A stretch of 64,000 bases of DNA from Gamsiella multidivaricata. Its lineage: Eukaryota; Mortierellomycota; Mortierellomycetes; Mortierellales; Mortierellaceae. The position numbers were made by a program, and so were the translations under genes. Positions within the stretch are counted from its first letter, which is position 1. Each line of letters begins with the position of its first letter. Under the pieces are notes generated by a model that was not told where the DNA came from, searched no databases, and saw nothing but the letters and a program-made list of their open reading frames with translations. This document shows positions 46,570 to 59,100 of this stretch, in pieces. The stretch is from assembly GCF_025024155.1 (NCBI RefSeq), contig NW_026251733.1, forward strand, positions 248,001 to 312,000. The letters run 5' to 3'.

Positions 46570-47090
46570 ATGTCCTTCCGCCTCCCAAAGTTCCCCATGC
46601 TCACACTCTTCCACAACCCCGCCAGTGATGCCAGCAACCAAGCTCTAAAGCTCCTCCATAAAGCCGCCTTTAGCAACAACTTTGAAATCGATGTCGTCGA
46701 TTCCAAAACAACTCCGCCCACCCATCAACAGGTCTCTAGCATTGTCGGTTACCTAGGCAAGGGCTCCATCGAGAAGGGTTGCAGAGACATCCTCGCGCCT
46801 GATGCCCCCAAGGCTTCCACTGTCGCGGAAGTGCAAAAAATCTTGGACTCTAACCCTGGATACATGATGAAGCCTCTGGTCGTCGACTGGAACAAAGGAA
46901 AGGCTATCGTGGCCGTGGTATGTACTGTTTGTCACTATCGACGGCCTCTTTTTTTTTTTTTTTTTGCACCCTGGCATCCTGGTGCAGCTGAAATCCTAAT
47001 GGCACCCTCTTTACCTTTTGTTCTCGTCATCTCTTGTAGCCCCCTACCAAGGTCAGTGAGATGGTCAAGGATGTGGGAGAATCCGAGTAA
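46570..47090 (+). CDS. FMP46-type (DUF1687) thioredoxin-fold protein
   Basis: Two exons (46570..46917 and 47040..47090) give 132 residues. The family is fungal, has a thioredoxin/glutaredoxin-like fold and in yeast was found in the mitochondrial proteome. Supporting elements are the start PMLTLFHNPASDASNQALKL, the Val/Asp-rich strand FEIDVVDSKTTPPTHQQV, and the closing PLVVDWNKGKAIV. No CxxC is present, so a classical dithiol active site is absent here, as in other members. Its exact function is unknown. The intron contains an 18-nt T run. AATAAA at 47123-47128. Confidence 0.75.
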
Positions 47091-47122
47091 TCATAGCAGA
47101 CACATGTCTGTGGAACAAGAAC

Positions 47123-47167
47123 AATAAAGCATCAAGCCGTTTTTTTTTTGTATGTTTTGCATTTATT
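47123..47167. terminator. Facing poly(A) signals (FMP46-like / transglutaminase-like)
   Basis: AATAAA (+) at 47123-47128 and AATAAA (-) at 47162-47167 are 33 bp apart, between stop codons only 127 bp apart. Confidence 0.65.
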
Positions 47168-47217
47168 TGGGGGTATTATTACTATTACAAGGTATGGATG
47201 AATATGACGTCTTACAG

Positions 47218-49221
47218 TTATACAGCATCGAAGATAGCCGCGAAGCTGAAGCCGTATTCTGAAGTCATGTGGACAATCTTCCACTGACCCGCACTCAGCA
47301 CTTTGGTCATCTCGAACACACCAGGCTCGACTTGAGATAGCCTCTCAGGCATGCCACCATCAGGACCCTGGAGTGCCAATGCTGGCTTGACACCCTTCTC
47401 CACATCGAAGACGCGCACGCGGATCACCTGGGGCACGTTCTTCTTGACCTGTGCCGTGATGGGCTCCAGCACCGAGAATGCAAAGCCCTTGACGACATAC
47501 TGCTGCAACAGAGGCTTGGCCGCCCGTCCAGATCCGTCGTTGATGACCTTGAAGCTCATGCACTGGGGTCCGTTCTTGGTCTGGTCACCACCTGGTGGCC
47601 ATCCAAAGACACCAAGCTCGCCAGAGCCTGAACTTGGGCACCAGCACTTGATCGCCATGTACACGTACTTGGCGTCCTCGCGCACCCACTGGATCGATGT
47701 GGGGACGGCCTGACCCTTCCAGTTTAGACGAGCGACAATCTTGCCGGTCGCTCCATCCGAAGGTCGCTTCTTGAGACGAATCTCGACCTCGACATAGTCG
47801 TTCTTAGTGCGCACAACCTGACCGCGGTGTTTACCCGAAAGCTTGATACCCAAAGTCCATGATTCGGGCTTGACTGCAGGAAGTCCGCGGAAGACCCTCT
47901 CATCGATTGGTGGATCGAGATACTGCTTCATGGGGTCCTCGGGCCAGTGGGTATAGATCAGACGGTTGGGTCGAAGCAAGAAGAAGAAGGGTCTGAACAG
48001 CTTGCGGAAGGACCGTGTTGAAAGGTCACAAACACCCGCTCCCCAGGTCGAGTCGATCAAGAGATATTCGCCGTCGATCTTCACTGCATTCCAAGCGTGA
48101 GGGCTTCCCAGGCGTTCATCTCCGACCTGGACATCTACACCTCGGGCAACACCAATGATCTTCTTGACCTTGAGGCCTGCAGGCTCAGCCAGGGCAACGA
48201 ACAGGTTGGCGTATCCCTCGCAGACAGCCTTGCGGGTGCGAAGGACACCCTCAGGCGATTGATCACCATAGTTTCCTGAGAGGTAGTTGGGCACGTCGTA
48301 AGCAATGTTGTTGGCGAGCCATGTGAAGATACAGCGGAGTTGAGAGACTTGGTTGCCAGAGCAGGGCGAGGTCAGGTAGTGGGAGAGACGAGGGATTGAG
48401 ACGGCCTCAGAGGCGGGGCACGCACGAGCATGCGCATCCTCGCGTGAAAAGTCGATGGCACTAACATCGAGTCGCTGGCCCGAGAAGTTAGGCGCAGTGT
48501 AGGGCTGACTCTTCCTAGTATGTTTTAAATACAGAGATGACGATGGGCGGGACAGTAAGATAGGGAAAGAAGGCAGAAGATAGTTAATATGAGATCAGAG
48601 GAATATGACATCGAGCTCTAGAACTTAATCCAACACTTACTTGAGAAGTGCAATGGCGTCCTCTGACGACTCGGTATGGCTAACAACCCGCCCATTCTGG
48701 GTCGTGGTCGTGCTCGATGATGTGTGATGCTCGACAACTGGCGGTCTGTTCAATGCGGCCTGGCGCATCTTCTCCGCCAACTGATCCACTGGGCCATCGT
48801 CGGTCTGATAGCGAGCAACTGGAGCTGGGATCGGGTTCTGGGTTGGCTTTTGGTTGGGCTGAGGCTGCTGCTGGTATTGCGGTTGCTGCTGAACTGGCGA
48901 AGGGGTGCGAGAAGGAGACTTCTTGGGATCATCGGTACGGGTGATATGCTTCTTCAAATTCGAAAAGAACCCGCTCTTGCGCTTGGGCTCTGGTTCGAGC
49001 TGCTTCTGGGGCTGCGGGCGTCCCTGAGGCTGGGGCTGGCCAGGCTGTGTAGGGAATCGCTGGCCAGCAGCGGGGAGCTGTTGACCGGCTGGGACCTTAG
49101 TGGTCGTGGTCGTTGTGATACGTGTGGGCTGGCCGGGCGCAGTAACCGTGGTAACAACGGTTGTCACACCATTGACGGTCGAGGTCTTTGTGGAGGTCTT
49201 TGTTCCGGGGATCTGGTTCAT
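47218..49221 (-). CDS. Transglutaminase-core protein (kyphoscoliosis peptidase/Cyk3-like)
   Basis: Two exons (48641..49221 and 47218..48514) give 625 residues. The N-terminal 190 residues are Thr-, Gln- and Pro-rich and disordered. The transglutaminase-like core is complete: catalytic C292 in AVCEGYA, H333 in SPHAWNAV and D348 in DSTWGAG, preceded by FTWLANNIAYD. A C-terminal beta-rich region of about 200 residues follows (EVEIRLKKR, AIKCWCP, GFAFSVLEP). The arrangement resembles KY-type and Cyk3-type proteins, some of which act in cytokinesis or cell-wall assembly, but no SH3 domain is present. Whether it is active as a protease, transglutaminase or only as a scaffold is not known. Confidence 0.85.
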
Positions 49222-49730
49222 GATGAGCGATTAGGAGTGTCCTGTGGTATTACTTGTACTTGTTCTTGTTCTTGTAGGAGTAGTAGCAGGAGTAGTAGTA
49301 ATGTATAGGTCGTGCAGGTGGTATATAGTAGGGATGGTGTCTAAGTGTTTAGGAGGCGGAGGAAGAGTGCAAGGTGGAAAATGGTAAGTTGTACGAACGA
49401 TACTTTGTCTTGAATTGGTTGTAGAATTAGAAAAAAAAAAAGTGGGCAAGCCAACCCTTTTATAGTTCTTCAGGACCATGGACCAAGGACCATTGACCAA
49501 TTGACCATCAAACATGCTCCCTGCTGCGTTGTTGTGCTATTGCTGCACCCATAATACGCAGAAAAGTAAGCAGCGTGCATTCGCAATGGCCCGAGTAATA
49601 ATGCAACGCGTATGAATAATCGGGCCCAATGTCACAGGACGAGGGCAAGGACAAGGACCAGGGTCTGAATGTGCTGCAACTTTAAAACCAATTTCTAGTA
49701 CAGAGCCATTTAAACCATGCTACACACGCT

Positions 49731-49770
49731 CATACACATTCATACACACTCATACACACTCATTCACCCT
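49731..49770. repeat. 10-bp-period minisatellite
   Basis: Four units of 10 bp (CATACACATT, CATACACACT twice, CATTCACCCT) in direct tandem, about 510 bp upstream of the transglutaminase-like start. Confidence 0.85.
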
Positions 49771-51311
49771 TGCCACCCTATGGCCCCCCTGCATTCCAAG
49801 AGAGTTGTCTGCCAATCATTGAGCAAAGTAAATAGAGAAGTTGGGAGGGAAATATAGGGCTGGTTCACGCTGTCGGGCATATCATAAACTCACACCTCTT
49901 GAACAGTGGGTCATTTCCTCCTAGACCAAATGAGGGCCTGTTCCCGCACGCTCTAAGTCCTCATTGCATTGATGCATCCTTCTTTTCATATGTCCGGCAT
50001 GATTATTATTTTCAATTAAAAGTTGGTAATGCAAACTTCCAATTGCCAATTGCCCAAAAGAATATTACGAACAAAGCGCTGTGTGTGTGAGGCTGCGGTC
50101 GATCGGGGAGTAATATAAAACTGCAGGAGGACACTAGACGTTCAGGCAAATGAATCCTATCCCGCGCGTTATGTTGCATGGATATGCTTTATGCTTACTC
50201 TGGGATTAATGAGGGTGGCCTGGCAGAGTCAAAAACGGAGGTGAGCGCGTGTAAAATATGAGGAGAAGGAGGAGGATGTGAGCCGTGTTTGAGGAGATGT
50301 AGGTGGTGGGCTAGGGAGGAGGACTAGTACGAGGAAGAGGAAGTGGTAGGTGGACTGTCGGGTGAAGAGAACAAAGCGAAGATGAGCCAGCGTTATATAA
50401 GCGAGACCACGGTGCGAGCACAGATTCGGATGGTCAAGTCGAGTCGAGTGGTAGCGAATGAGGGGATTGTGATGGGATGGAAGATGGAATGAATTCCCTT
50501 TCCCTTTCGGCTCTTGGACATATGGACCCGTGTATGTATGCATGTATGGGATACATATTCAGATTCAGGCACATTCAAGAAGAAGCGCACAATTGCCGTG
50601 TCTTTTTTTTTTTTGCAAGGCATACCCATCTCCTGTGTTTTTCTCCCTCAGCCAGCACATGAGGTATCTTTAGTAGTCTATCCACTCATTTTTTGAGTTC
50701 CTGAATGTAATCCATCTCTTTTCTACATTTGTCGCCCACGCCTGCTCTGTATCCCGAAAAGAAAGAACTAAACTATCAATCTATTGCCGCTCTTTTTTTT
50801 GTGCAACATGCCTGTGGTAAATCAAAGGGGGAGGGGGGGAGGGGGGGAGAGAAGAGATGACAGGGAGAAACAGTGCATCAGCAGGCAAACAATGCAGCCT
50901 GCGGTCGGCATAATCGAGCTTGTCAGGCATGACTTTCTATTCCTTCTTTACTAACTAAGCATAGACATCCCAGCATTTACCATGGCCTACCAGGGCAAGC
51001 TATGCTTTACATGCTTATCCCGATTCACAAGGCCATTGACTAGTCCGTTGTTAAGCAACCAAAGAAAACATTTGCTAGTCTAGTTAACAAGGCTGACGCT
51101 CCATGATTGCGTGAAAAAGACAGGATGGCGGCCATCCTTGCTCGCCATAAAACGCTGAGAAAAGCAACTGCATCAATGTGAGCTTTGTCGCAAAAAAAAA
51201 AAATTCTTCCTCCATTGTTCTTATTCTTACAAATGTTTATTTTGCGATTGCGATTTCGTTGGAACACATTCGTTTCTTTGGTATGTGTGTGCACGCCCTT
51301 TTTTTTTTTTT

Positions 51312-51536
51312 TTTGGTCTCATGATGGATATCAATGTTGAAGATCTTCTCCTGAACCTGCCCTTTTTTTTTGTCCGCAACAACGTGGACGAAGTCAAAAT
51401 GCGCGTAAGAAATCAGATGTTCAAAGCGAATGGGTATATTGTTCAACTGAATTCCAAACAAAACGAGGCGGACAAAAAAAATAGCATCGCCCGCAACAAC
51501 GCCAAAGAAAAAAAAAAGAAAAAGAAAACTTGCTAA
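51312..51536 (+). pseudogene. Possible degraded coding fragment
   Basis: An open frame between a T run and a Lys-rich A-tract encodes about 70 residues, including PFFFVRNNVDEVKMRVRNQM. The FFVRN-x-VDE part weakly recalls the base-recognition strand of IRG-type GTPases (FVRTK-x-D). No P-loop or other GTPase motif is found nearby, and the frame ends in an A-rich Lys run. It may be a remnant of a larger gene or chance. Confidence 0.2.
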
Positions 51537-52881
51537 CGCATTAGAAGTGCCTCTCCGCGGATTTGCTCAGATAGACACAAAGCATCGAGTTCCTTCACCT
51601 GGATCTGTTTGTGGTGCATTGCGACCAACAGTATTTCCGAGCTATGCTGGACACTGCACTCTTCCCGAGAAATTGTGTGATTACCACATTTGGACTAGCA
51701 TCCCCAATAGACCGGGAACATGGAAGTGTAGAAAATATATACGCGCCTTCTAGAGAATGCGAGTCCTCCTCCTAGGCTTGGCCTTTCTGGCTCCCTCTAC
51801 GAGTCATTAGGTCAGCACGCCAAAATGGCGGGCCCACCAAGAGCAGTTCCAGTTATCAACAAGAACTAAACGCAAACATGAGCGCGCCATGTTTTTGTAC
51901 TCCCACGAGCTATACAACAACGTGCTCGAATATCGCACCATAGGTTGACCTTCTTCTTTGGCAAATAAAGAAAGAGGGATAGAAGCCTCAACAACGGAGC
52001 TGTAACTTTTTTTTTGCTTGTTGTCGTGGTTTGTTGTCTGCCACTGTTACGATGCTTAAGTATCGAGCCTGGCCCTCTTTTTTTTTTGAGTTCCAGAGGA
52101 AGTAACTCATTGCCACGCCTGACTCTCTGTACTCGCTTCAAACTTGATGATCAGCACATCTAGCGAATGGGTTTTTTTATGGATTTATCCGCGGGATCGT
52201 TGCGCATGGTTATGGTAGGTCCCTGGCTCAGCATGTACCTTGCGCCCTCGAAAAATGTTCCATAATGAAACGGCATGGACCATTTCATATAAGAGCATCG
52301 TCCAAAAAACTCTTGAAAGGATCAATGGCTCTTCGACGCTATGTTGACCATTTTCATAGGTCCAACTAACTGCAGTGCATGGTTATTAGTGTCGCGGGAA
52401 ATAACCTATCGAAAGTCGGCAACATGCTACTATATTTGCTTGACCTCTTTGCTTCTAGAGTTAAACTACTCTCCTGCATATCGGCATTCGGCCACAGTCA
52501 GGAACAACGAGAAAAAAAAAACTGGGATGTGCTATACTTGTAAAAGATATGATGAGCCCTGTAAACATACATACACATACCGTATCATAGTGCTGACGAG
52601 ATCTCTACCGAGTCCCATGTAAAAGCGAATAGTCAAGCAGCACGACAGAGAGATTGCAACAAGGACAGAAAAGCGTCCACTTGTGAGGATCAAGAGCACG
52701 TAGGAAGGATAGAAAGAAAAGAAACTGAGACGCAATACATATTAAAGAAATATGGATGTAAGCAACAGTGAATAATATAAACCGAGGCTCTTGATCATAG
52801 AGAGCACTTGGCAGGACCACTGGTCTAGGGACCTCGTTTTTCAAGGGCACGTCGTCATCAGGGTCAAATTTACTGCTTCGA

Positions 52882-52918
52882 CCCTGCAATGAACTCAGAA
52901 GCGATTCTCATTGCAGGG
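52882..52918. repeat. Perfect 11-bp inverted repeat
   Basis: CCCTGCAATGA (52882-52892) and its exact reverse complement TCATTGCAGGG (52908-52918) flank 15 nt. A further direct copy, TCCTGCAATGAC, begins at 52952. No gene overlaps. Confidence 0.8.
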
Positions 52919-53290
52919 CCTTGTCCTCTTTATCTTCTTCCATGGTTGTGATCCTGCAATGACTGGTTTGTGCAGCAAATCCGTAATCTTTCTTTCACAT
53001 TCACATCAAAAGTAAGTCTGGCATAGAGTTCAAAAGTGGCAACCCGCAGGATTTCACCCTTTTGACCCTTTGCGTAAGAGAGGTTATGCAGGAATTCTCT
53101 TTCAAAGGGACATACCGAGATAAGTGATCTACCCCTGTATTAAGCCCGCTGTGTACGGGCCAAACCTATTACAGTCGGGGATTACTTTTGGAACGCAATG
53201 CGTCCTGCCATTGAGGTCGGGGATTACTATGCATATCAAGTCGCAGAGGAACTGACATTTCGTAGGCATGGACATGAGGGCGCTGCATTT

Positions 53291-54010
53291 CTATGAAACG
53301 ATCGAAGGATGCCACTGAAGCATTTGTTCCTTCACGAGGATACCGATCCTACTTGTCCAATGCCTCTCTACTCTACCGTGCAGTACATGATTACCAGCGA
53401 TTCCCCAAGCATGTGCGGGAACGAGGACATGGATCAATATGAGAGCAAGGCAAGTTGGAAACGCCAACTGGCTATGGGACAGTTCATGTATTATCCTGCG
53501 CTCCTGCTTGCGCGCCTTGGACCCAACTAACCTTGTCTGCCTTTCTTTCCTTTGCGAACCGTGGGGATTTACAGTATAGTGCACTACTGGGCAAAACGTT
53601 CTATCGCAATGGAAGCGAGGTAGCCCTTGCTTGAGACAAAGTCCCGGATGAAATGAGATGCCAGCTTTTTCCATCCTCTTTTGTTCATTTTCCATCAGAT
53701 AAGATCGAGGGGACCTTTTTATCTTTGCTGGACCATGTTGGTGCTCAAATTTCCCCACATTTTTCTTAAGCCATTTTGGCCCCCATTTGACCCCACACTC
53801 GCGTGGCACCTTTCCGAGCTGTTCTCGTAAAATTTCCCCGTATATTAGATTCCCCGCATTTTTTCTTCTTCTGCTGTTGTATATGTGTCCGATGCAAGGA
53901 TGTGTGGTCTTTTGCTTAGCTATAGTCTCTGCTTGGCTGAGGACCCTGTGATAAAGATTCCTTCCGGATGCATTCAATTGGTCGATGCTCACGTTCCAAG
54001 GTGCTTCCAA
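53291..54010 (-). CDS. Hypothetical 239-residue ORF in gene-poor region
   Basis: A continuous frame of 240 codons from ATG 54010. The product is basic, with many Arg/Lys and His, and shows no signal peptide, no clear domain and no family resemblance. Codon use lacks the C/G third-position bias of the confirmed genes. It could be a remnant of a mobile element or a chance open frame; the opposite strand also has a shorter open frame here. Confidence 0.25.
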   Translation of the reverse strand: MEAPWNVSIDQLNASGRNLYHRVLSQAETIAKQKTTHPCIGHIYNSRRRKNAGNLIYGEILREQLGKVPRECGVKWGPKWLKKNVGKFEHQHGPAKIKRSPRSYLMENEQKRMEKAGISFHPGLCLKQGLPRFHCDRTFCPVVHYTVNPHGSQRKERQTRLVGSKARKQERRIIHELSHSQLAFPTCLALILIHVLVPAHAWGIAGNHVLHGRVERHWTSRIGILVKEQMLQWHPSIVS

Positions 54011-56124
54011 AACTACCCGAGTGTACGCTTCTTCCTGGTACCGCCGTCAAGGCGTTCATTGCTACAGTCATTGTGGAGAGACCCTTAAAATGCGCTAATC
54101 TGGACCCTGGAACGATCAAGGTCCGTGTGATCAAGGCGATGCCTGAACCGGATCGGAAGCCGAGATGAATCCGAGATGCCTCCTAACCCTTGGCTATGGC
54201 GCGCGATGAGCCACAGCAAGATATTTAATCCGAGAACTTCTTCGGTGGATGCCACAAAAGCTAAAGGAAACTGCGATCATGAAAAGACTCTCCAATCAGG
54301 TTTGGTTGGTCACAAGAACCGAGGATTTATGAACCCCGACTGGGTATAATTGAGAAACGAAACATGAAGAGTTGCTTGTGCCAGTAATTGCTCGAACAAG
54401 ACGTTCTGGTTCGTCTACCAAGAGATATGGAGTAAGTTCTTGACGTTTATGCAGCCAAATGGGATGATGAGCGCTCGTATATAATTGATGTAAGAGACGG
54501 GCACATGCGATCCTTTTGATATCTCGAAAGAAAGGACCTGAGCAACATTCGCATGGTCTATCAGGCCAGAGGTATAAAAAATGGATAACTGGCTCCAAGG
54601 GAACTTCCGTGGTGAGCCGGAGCAAGGGGAGACTTCGGGATATCAATGGTTACAGCTTTGTACTGCGGTGATAGCACTTTCCCCATTTCTCCCGAGTTTG
54701 CAACAGGACGACTTTGTATATCCCCTGCTGTATGCAGTGTTTCCCCAGTTTCTGCCATATTGCGAAAGATGCTCAGTGGCGGGATGCGGGGTTCGGGACT
54801 ATGAGGGCCAACCCCAGTTTTTTTGGAGGGTCGCCACTTCGCTCTTCCGAAGGACCACGAGGGCGTAGTACAACATTGTTGGCTTGCATTCTTGCGCTCC
54901 TACTCACAGCCAATTGCTGATGTGGTGAATGACCCCAAGGCAAATCGCCCAATGGCCTCTTGTTCGGAACAAACTCCTTGTAGACTTTGCAAACCACCTC
55001 TGCATCCTGCAACGTTGCCAAAGAAGGTGCGCAAGGCGGGCCGTTAAACCTTGGCCCGAAAGAAAGTTTGCTGACGATCTGATCCCTAAGTCACTGACAT
55101 ACTCATGACTAACCACTTTGCCGACCTCGAAGGGTTCTCACGATGCTGCCTGAACGCGCCTTTGTCGGTGAATAGGGCGCCAGCTTGGCTGTCAAAGGGG
55201 GGCAGCATTCATACAAGGATTATAAGAAGAAACTAATGTGATGCTGTGAATACATATTCTTCTGCTCCCCCTTTCATCCCTATAATCTTCCGGAGGAGAC
55301 ATCTTCCTACGATCGTTGCATGCCCTGATCTTGCGCAAACAGATGAAGATTCATTCAGAACAGACTACTGCGATCCTGCCTGGTTGGTGATGTTGCCAGT
55401 GAAGGAGGTTTCTTTCTCTTATGCTTATTGAGTTTGAGCACATACGGCTCAGTGGTTTGAACTCTGTTCTCCTCTCCTTCTCTCAACTCCTTAACACTGT
55501 AAGAAAGAGTGGGAAAGTGCACACGAAAGAAGATGAGGATGCCTAGGATGGACAATAGAGACAACGGTGTGCGGCAGTTGTTGTCTCTTTACTCTTTGTT
55601 TCTTGCTGTCTCCCCTCTTTTGTCTTTGTTCATCCCTTCGACGATTCGAATCAGTTTTCGTTGGAACCAACAGCCGAATCCCCTGTCCTCGTCAAAAAAC
55701 TCATCTACACCCAACCCAGAGGCAGACTCATCTTCTCATCATTCCTTTACTTGTGCGGAATAGATCCTCCTTCCCCCGCACGCCGCTTTTTTTTTTTTTT
55801 TTTATTATATCCCATCTCACTGCAGCCTTAATTTTTCTGCAACGGCAGAATTTTCAGGCACACCCATTCCCACTCTTGAACACCCCTCACATCCAGGTCA
55901 ATTGAACCACTCTCTTAACTCTTGCCATCCTCCCAGCACAGCATTTCGACGCCGCATCGACGCCGCATCACCTGGAGATCTTCTCCAGCCCTACCTTAAC
56001 CCTTTTTCTCTCTCGCGGATCATCACTATTGATCAAGAAGAAAGCTACACCCTCATTCTCTTCTTGATACATCTCCCTTCAATTAAATCAACCTAACCCT
56101 ACCAGGCAATACCTCGTCTTCAAT

Positions 56125-59100
56125 ATGACATTCTCAGGTCTTCCCAGTCTTCGCGACCCAAAACAGAGCCACAAGAACTCGGCCTCATCAGCATCACCTA
56201 CCTCCACCTCCTCCTCAGCAGCTTCCTCCCCCACAAAGTCACCTCAATCTGATCAGCAATATGCCGTTTCTAATGCTCCAGACAACATTAATCCTCCATC
56301 CAGTCCCACATCCATGCCAGGTGTGAATGCGAACGCAGAACCTATGGTATCAACCCTGATTGAAAAATCCTGTGAGGAGCTGGTGCAAGCCAGCATTGGC
56401 AGCGCTAGCAGCTTCAATATGGATATGTCATCAAGTCCATCTTCGCCGACGATCATTCAAACAGAGTCGAGACAGCAGCAGCAGATCCAACTACCAACCC
56501 CACCGGTACTTTCAGCCATGGCCACCGCCGCAACCAAGAAGAAAAGCCCCCAGAGCCTCAGTCCAATACACAGTGCTGCATACCGCAAACGGTTGAATGT
56601 TAATCAAGGTGTGTAATAAGTGATCTCTCTCTCGACTGTTCTTTTTGGTTTGCCCCCGGAAATTTTCCTGTGAACCTTATATCGGGTGCCATTATCATCG
56701 TCATTAATCGTCGCCACCAAATAAGGTCCGCTCTCAAGAATTACTAACCAAAACCGGTTTCACTCAATTAGTCTGCGACTGGTGCCGGTACCGCAAGATC
56801 CGCTGTGATCGTGAGTCCCCATGTAACTCGTGTCAACACTCCAAGCGAGAGTGCATCCGCACCCCACCCTCAGTCTTGCTCAACAACATGAAGAGTAATA
56901 GTGCCACCGATGACGCCGAACCATCCAGCCCTGGAAAGACGAAACGGAGTCGCGCAGATAACAAGGATGGTCGATTCCCTCGAGCCAGCAAATCGTATCG
57001 CGGCAGCAGTATCAGCTCTTATCACAGCTCCTCGTATACATCACACTCCTCGGATGAAAACGACAACGACGCCGATGATGAGGATGGATCGGTTGCCAGT
57101 GGCGTAAGAGCCGGAGAGTCGTCGGTCTCTCCGGCAGTCAACTCACTGACCTTGGCTGGCTTGGGTCTGGGTCTGGATACGAGTCAACGCGGCAACGAAC
57201 TTCAACTGGGCAGCCTGCCCTTGTCGTTCTCAACAGGCGTACTGTCGCCAGGAAATTCAATGTCGGGTCAAGCAAGTCTACAGGATCAGGAGCACTTAGA
57301 GCGTATGAGGCGAATCGAGATGTTGCTGAGCAGTGTCATCCCGGGCGCGGCAGAGTTTATTGCACAAGGCACAACAAGTTCCCAGCTACATCAACAAAAA
57401 CAAAAACAACAACAACAGTCCTCCTTGGCCTCTTCGAGCGCAGGTCTACTATTGCTCCAAAAAGAAGGCGAATCCTCAGAACAACACCAACAGCAGGTAT
57501 TTGGACCAGCTTCGGACCATATCGAGCGAATGAAGCGCATTGAGCTGCTGCTGGGTACTCTGCAGGATCAACCCCTCGCCATGGCCCTCATGTCCCAGTC
57601 CCGAGGGGGCTCCTCGCAGGGAACCAGCGCCGACGTTTCTGATAGCAACATCAAATCGCAAAAGAAACTGTCCAAGGTAAAGAATGAGCACCACATTAGA
57701 TTGCAAACCATTTGTATGTTGAACATACGCTGACCCTGATATCATTCATGTTCTACATTAATGCATAAAGGAATTGAAAAAGCAAAACAAGAGGGAGGCA
57801 AAGAAGGTCAGCAGTAATGGGCAGATGGTAAAGCGACCCCATGTGGCAGCAGGGTTCGCCGGTCAAAAACCACCACCTAAGCTACCACAGGCGATCGCAG
57901 AAGCCGCTCAGAAGAAGCAAGGCGTACGAAAGAAACGCGCCTCTACTGTTACCGCTCGGGCTACTACAGCGAATACCAACGCAACCTCAACTTCAAGCTC
58001 GGTTACGGAGAATACTGGAAAGGTGTCTGCACATCCTACAGCTGATGTTTCTATGCCATCCAGCCGAGACAAAATGGCGTCCCTTTCACCAAGCGCATCC
58101 TTCGAAATCCTTCAGGATATCGATAGTCAATCGAAGACAGGTCGGATGCAGGGGCAGCACCAGGCTTTGGTGATGCCACAACCAGCACAACAGCATCTTC
58201 AGATGGCCTCACGCGGAGAGACAGCTTCCTATCAACAGCAACAGCAGCGTACAACTTCTGCAATCCATCCTTTTCAGCAGTATCATCAGTTTTCGAGCTC
58301 CAGCTTTGGCTCTATGGCCATCCCCCTGTCGAACTCGATGCCTTCGTATGGATCACTTGTTGTCCCTGCATCCTCTTCACCATCGTCTTCTGCCAGCTCC
58401 TCTCCTCGTACATCAAGAGCTGAAACAGTATCCATTGACGGGTCTGTACAGGACAACATGAGCATCTCAGCTGCATCAATCGATACTGCTGGATCTGTGG
58501 ACAACATGACCTTCCCGGGGTCGCACTCTCACCTGCAGAATCATGGTACCCATCTACAGCTGTCGTATTCTCAAGCGGCAGCGCAACTCTCAGGCAGCCT
58601 TCAGCTGGGATTCGACTTTTCGTCTTCAGAAGCGGCGCTCCAACAATCCAGAGACCCACAGGTCCATCCTTTTTCTGACCACACAGTCAACCAACAGCAG
58701 CAAGCCGTTCATATAAGCCAGAGCGGTTTTGATGACTTGGGACTGGACATGAGCGAGTCGTTGGAGTCGTTGATGAAGAAAAACATGGGCTCCTATGAGG
58801 GACTTGTCAACTTTGCAGACCAAGCCGCTGCAGCACAGATTCTCAATCCTCCTTTGTTCAACGGATCTCCAGTTGCCCAGTGTGGGTTCTTCCAGCAGCA
58901 GCAGCAGCAGCAGCAGCAAGCTCAACAGCGCTTCCAGGGACTTGACAGCATTGCAACTCAACAAAATCAGACCCAGTTGGCATTCCAGGACGTATCCCGC
59001 TCGATGTGGATCCCCAGCCATTCTGGTTCCTTCACCGTCCCTGCTGACCCACAGTTCTCATGGCCACATCAAGGCCGACAGCAACCTCATCAGTCTTCCC

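Larger units (their letters stand above)
49222..56124. other. 6.9-kb gene-poor region
   Basis: No convincing multi-exon gene is found on either strand. The region holds a 10-bp-period repeat (49731-49770), a purine stretch with GGGGGAGG (50828-50852), an ORF fragment at 51312-51536 (+), an inverted repeat at 52882-52918, a 239-codon minus-strand ORF (53291-54010) and a pyrimidine leader before the transcription factor at 55580-56120. The first few hundred bp are the promoter of the transglutaminase-like gene. Confidence 0.6.

Noticed and set aside
50270..50543. Minus-strand frame with Thr/Pro/Leu-rich peptide
   Set aside because: Low-complexity TC-rich sequence without conserved content.
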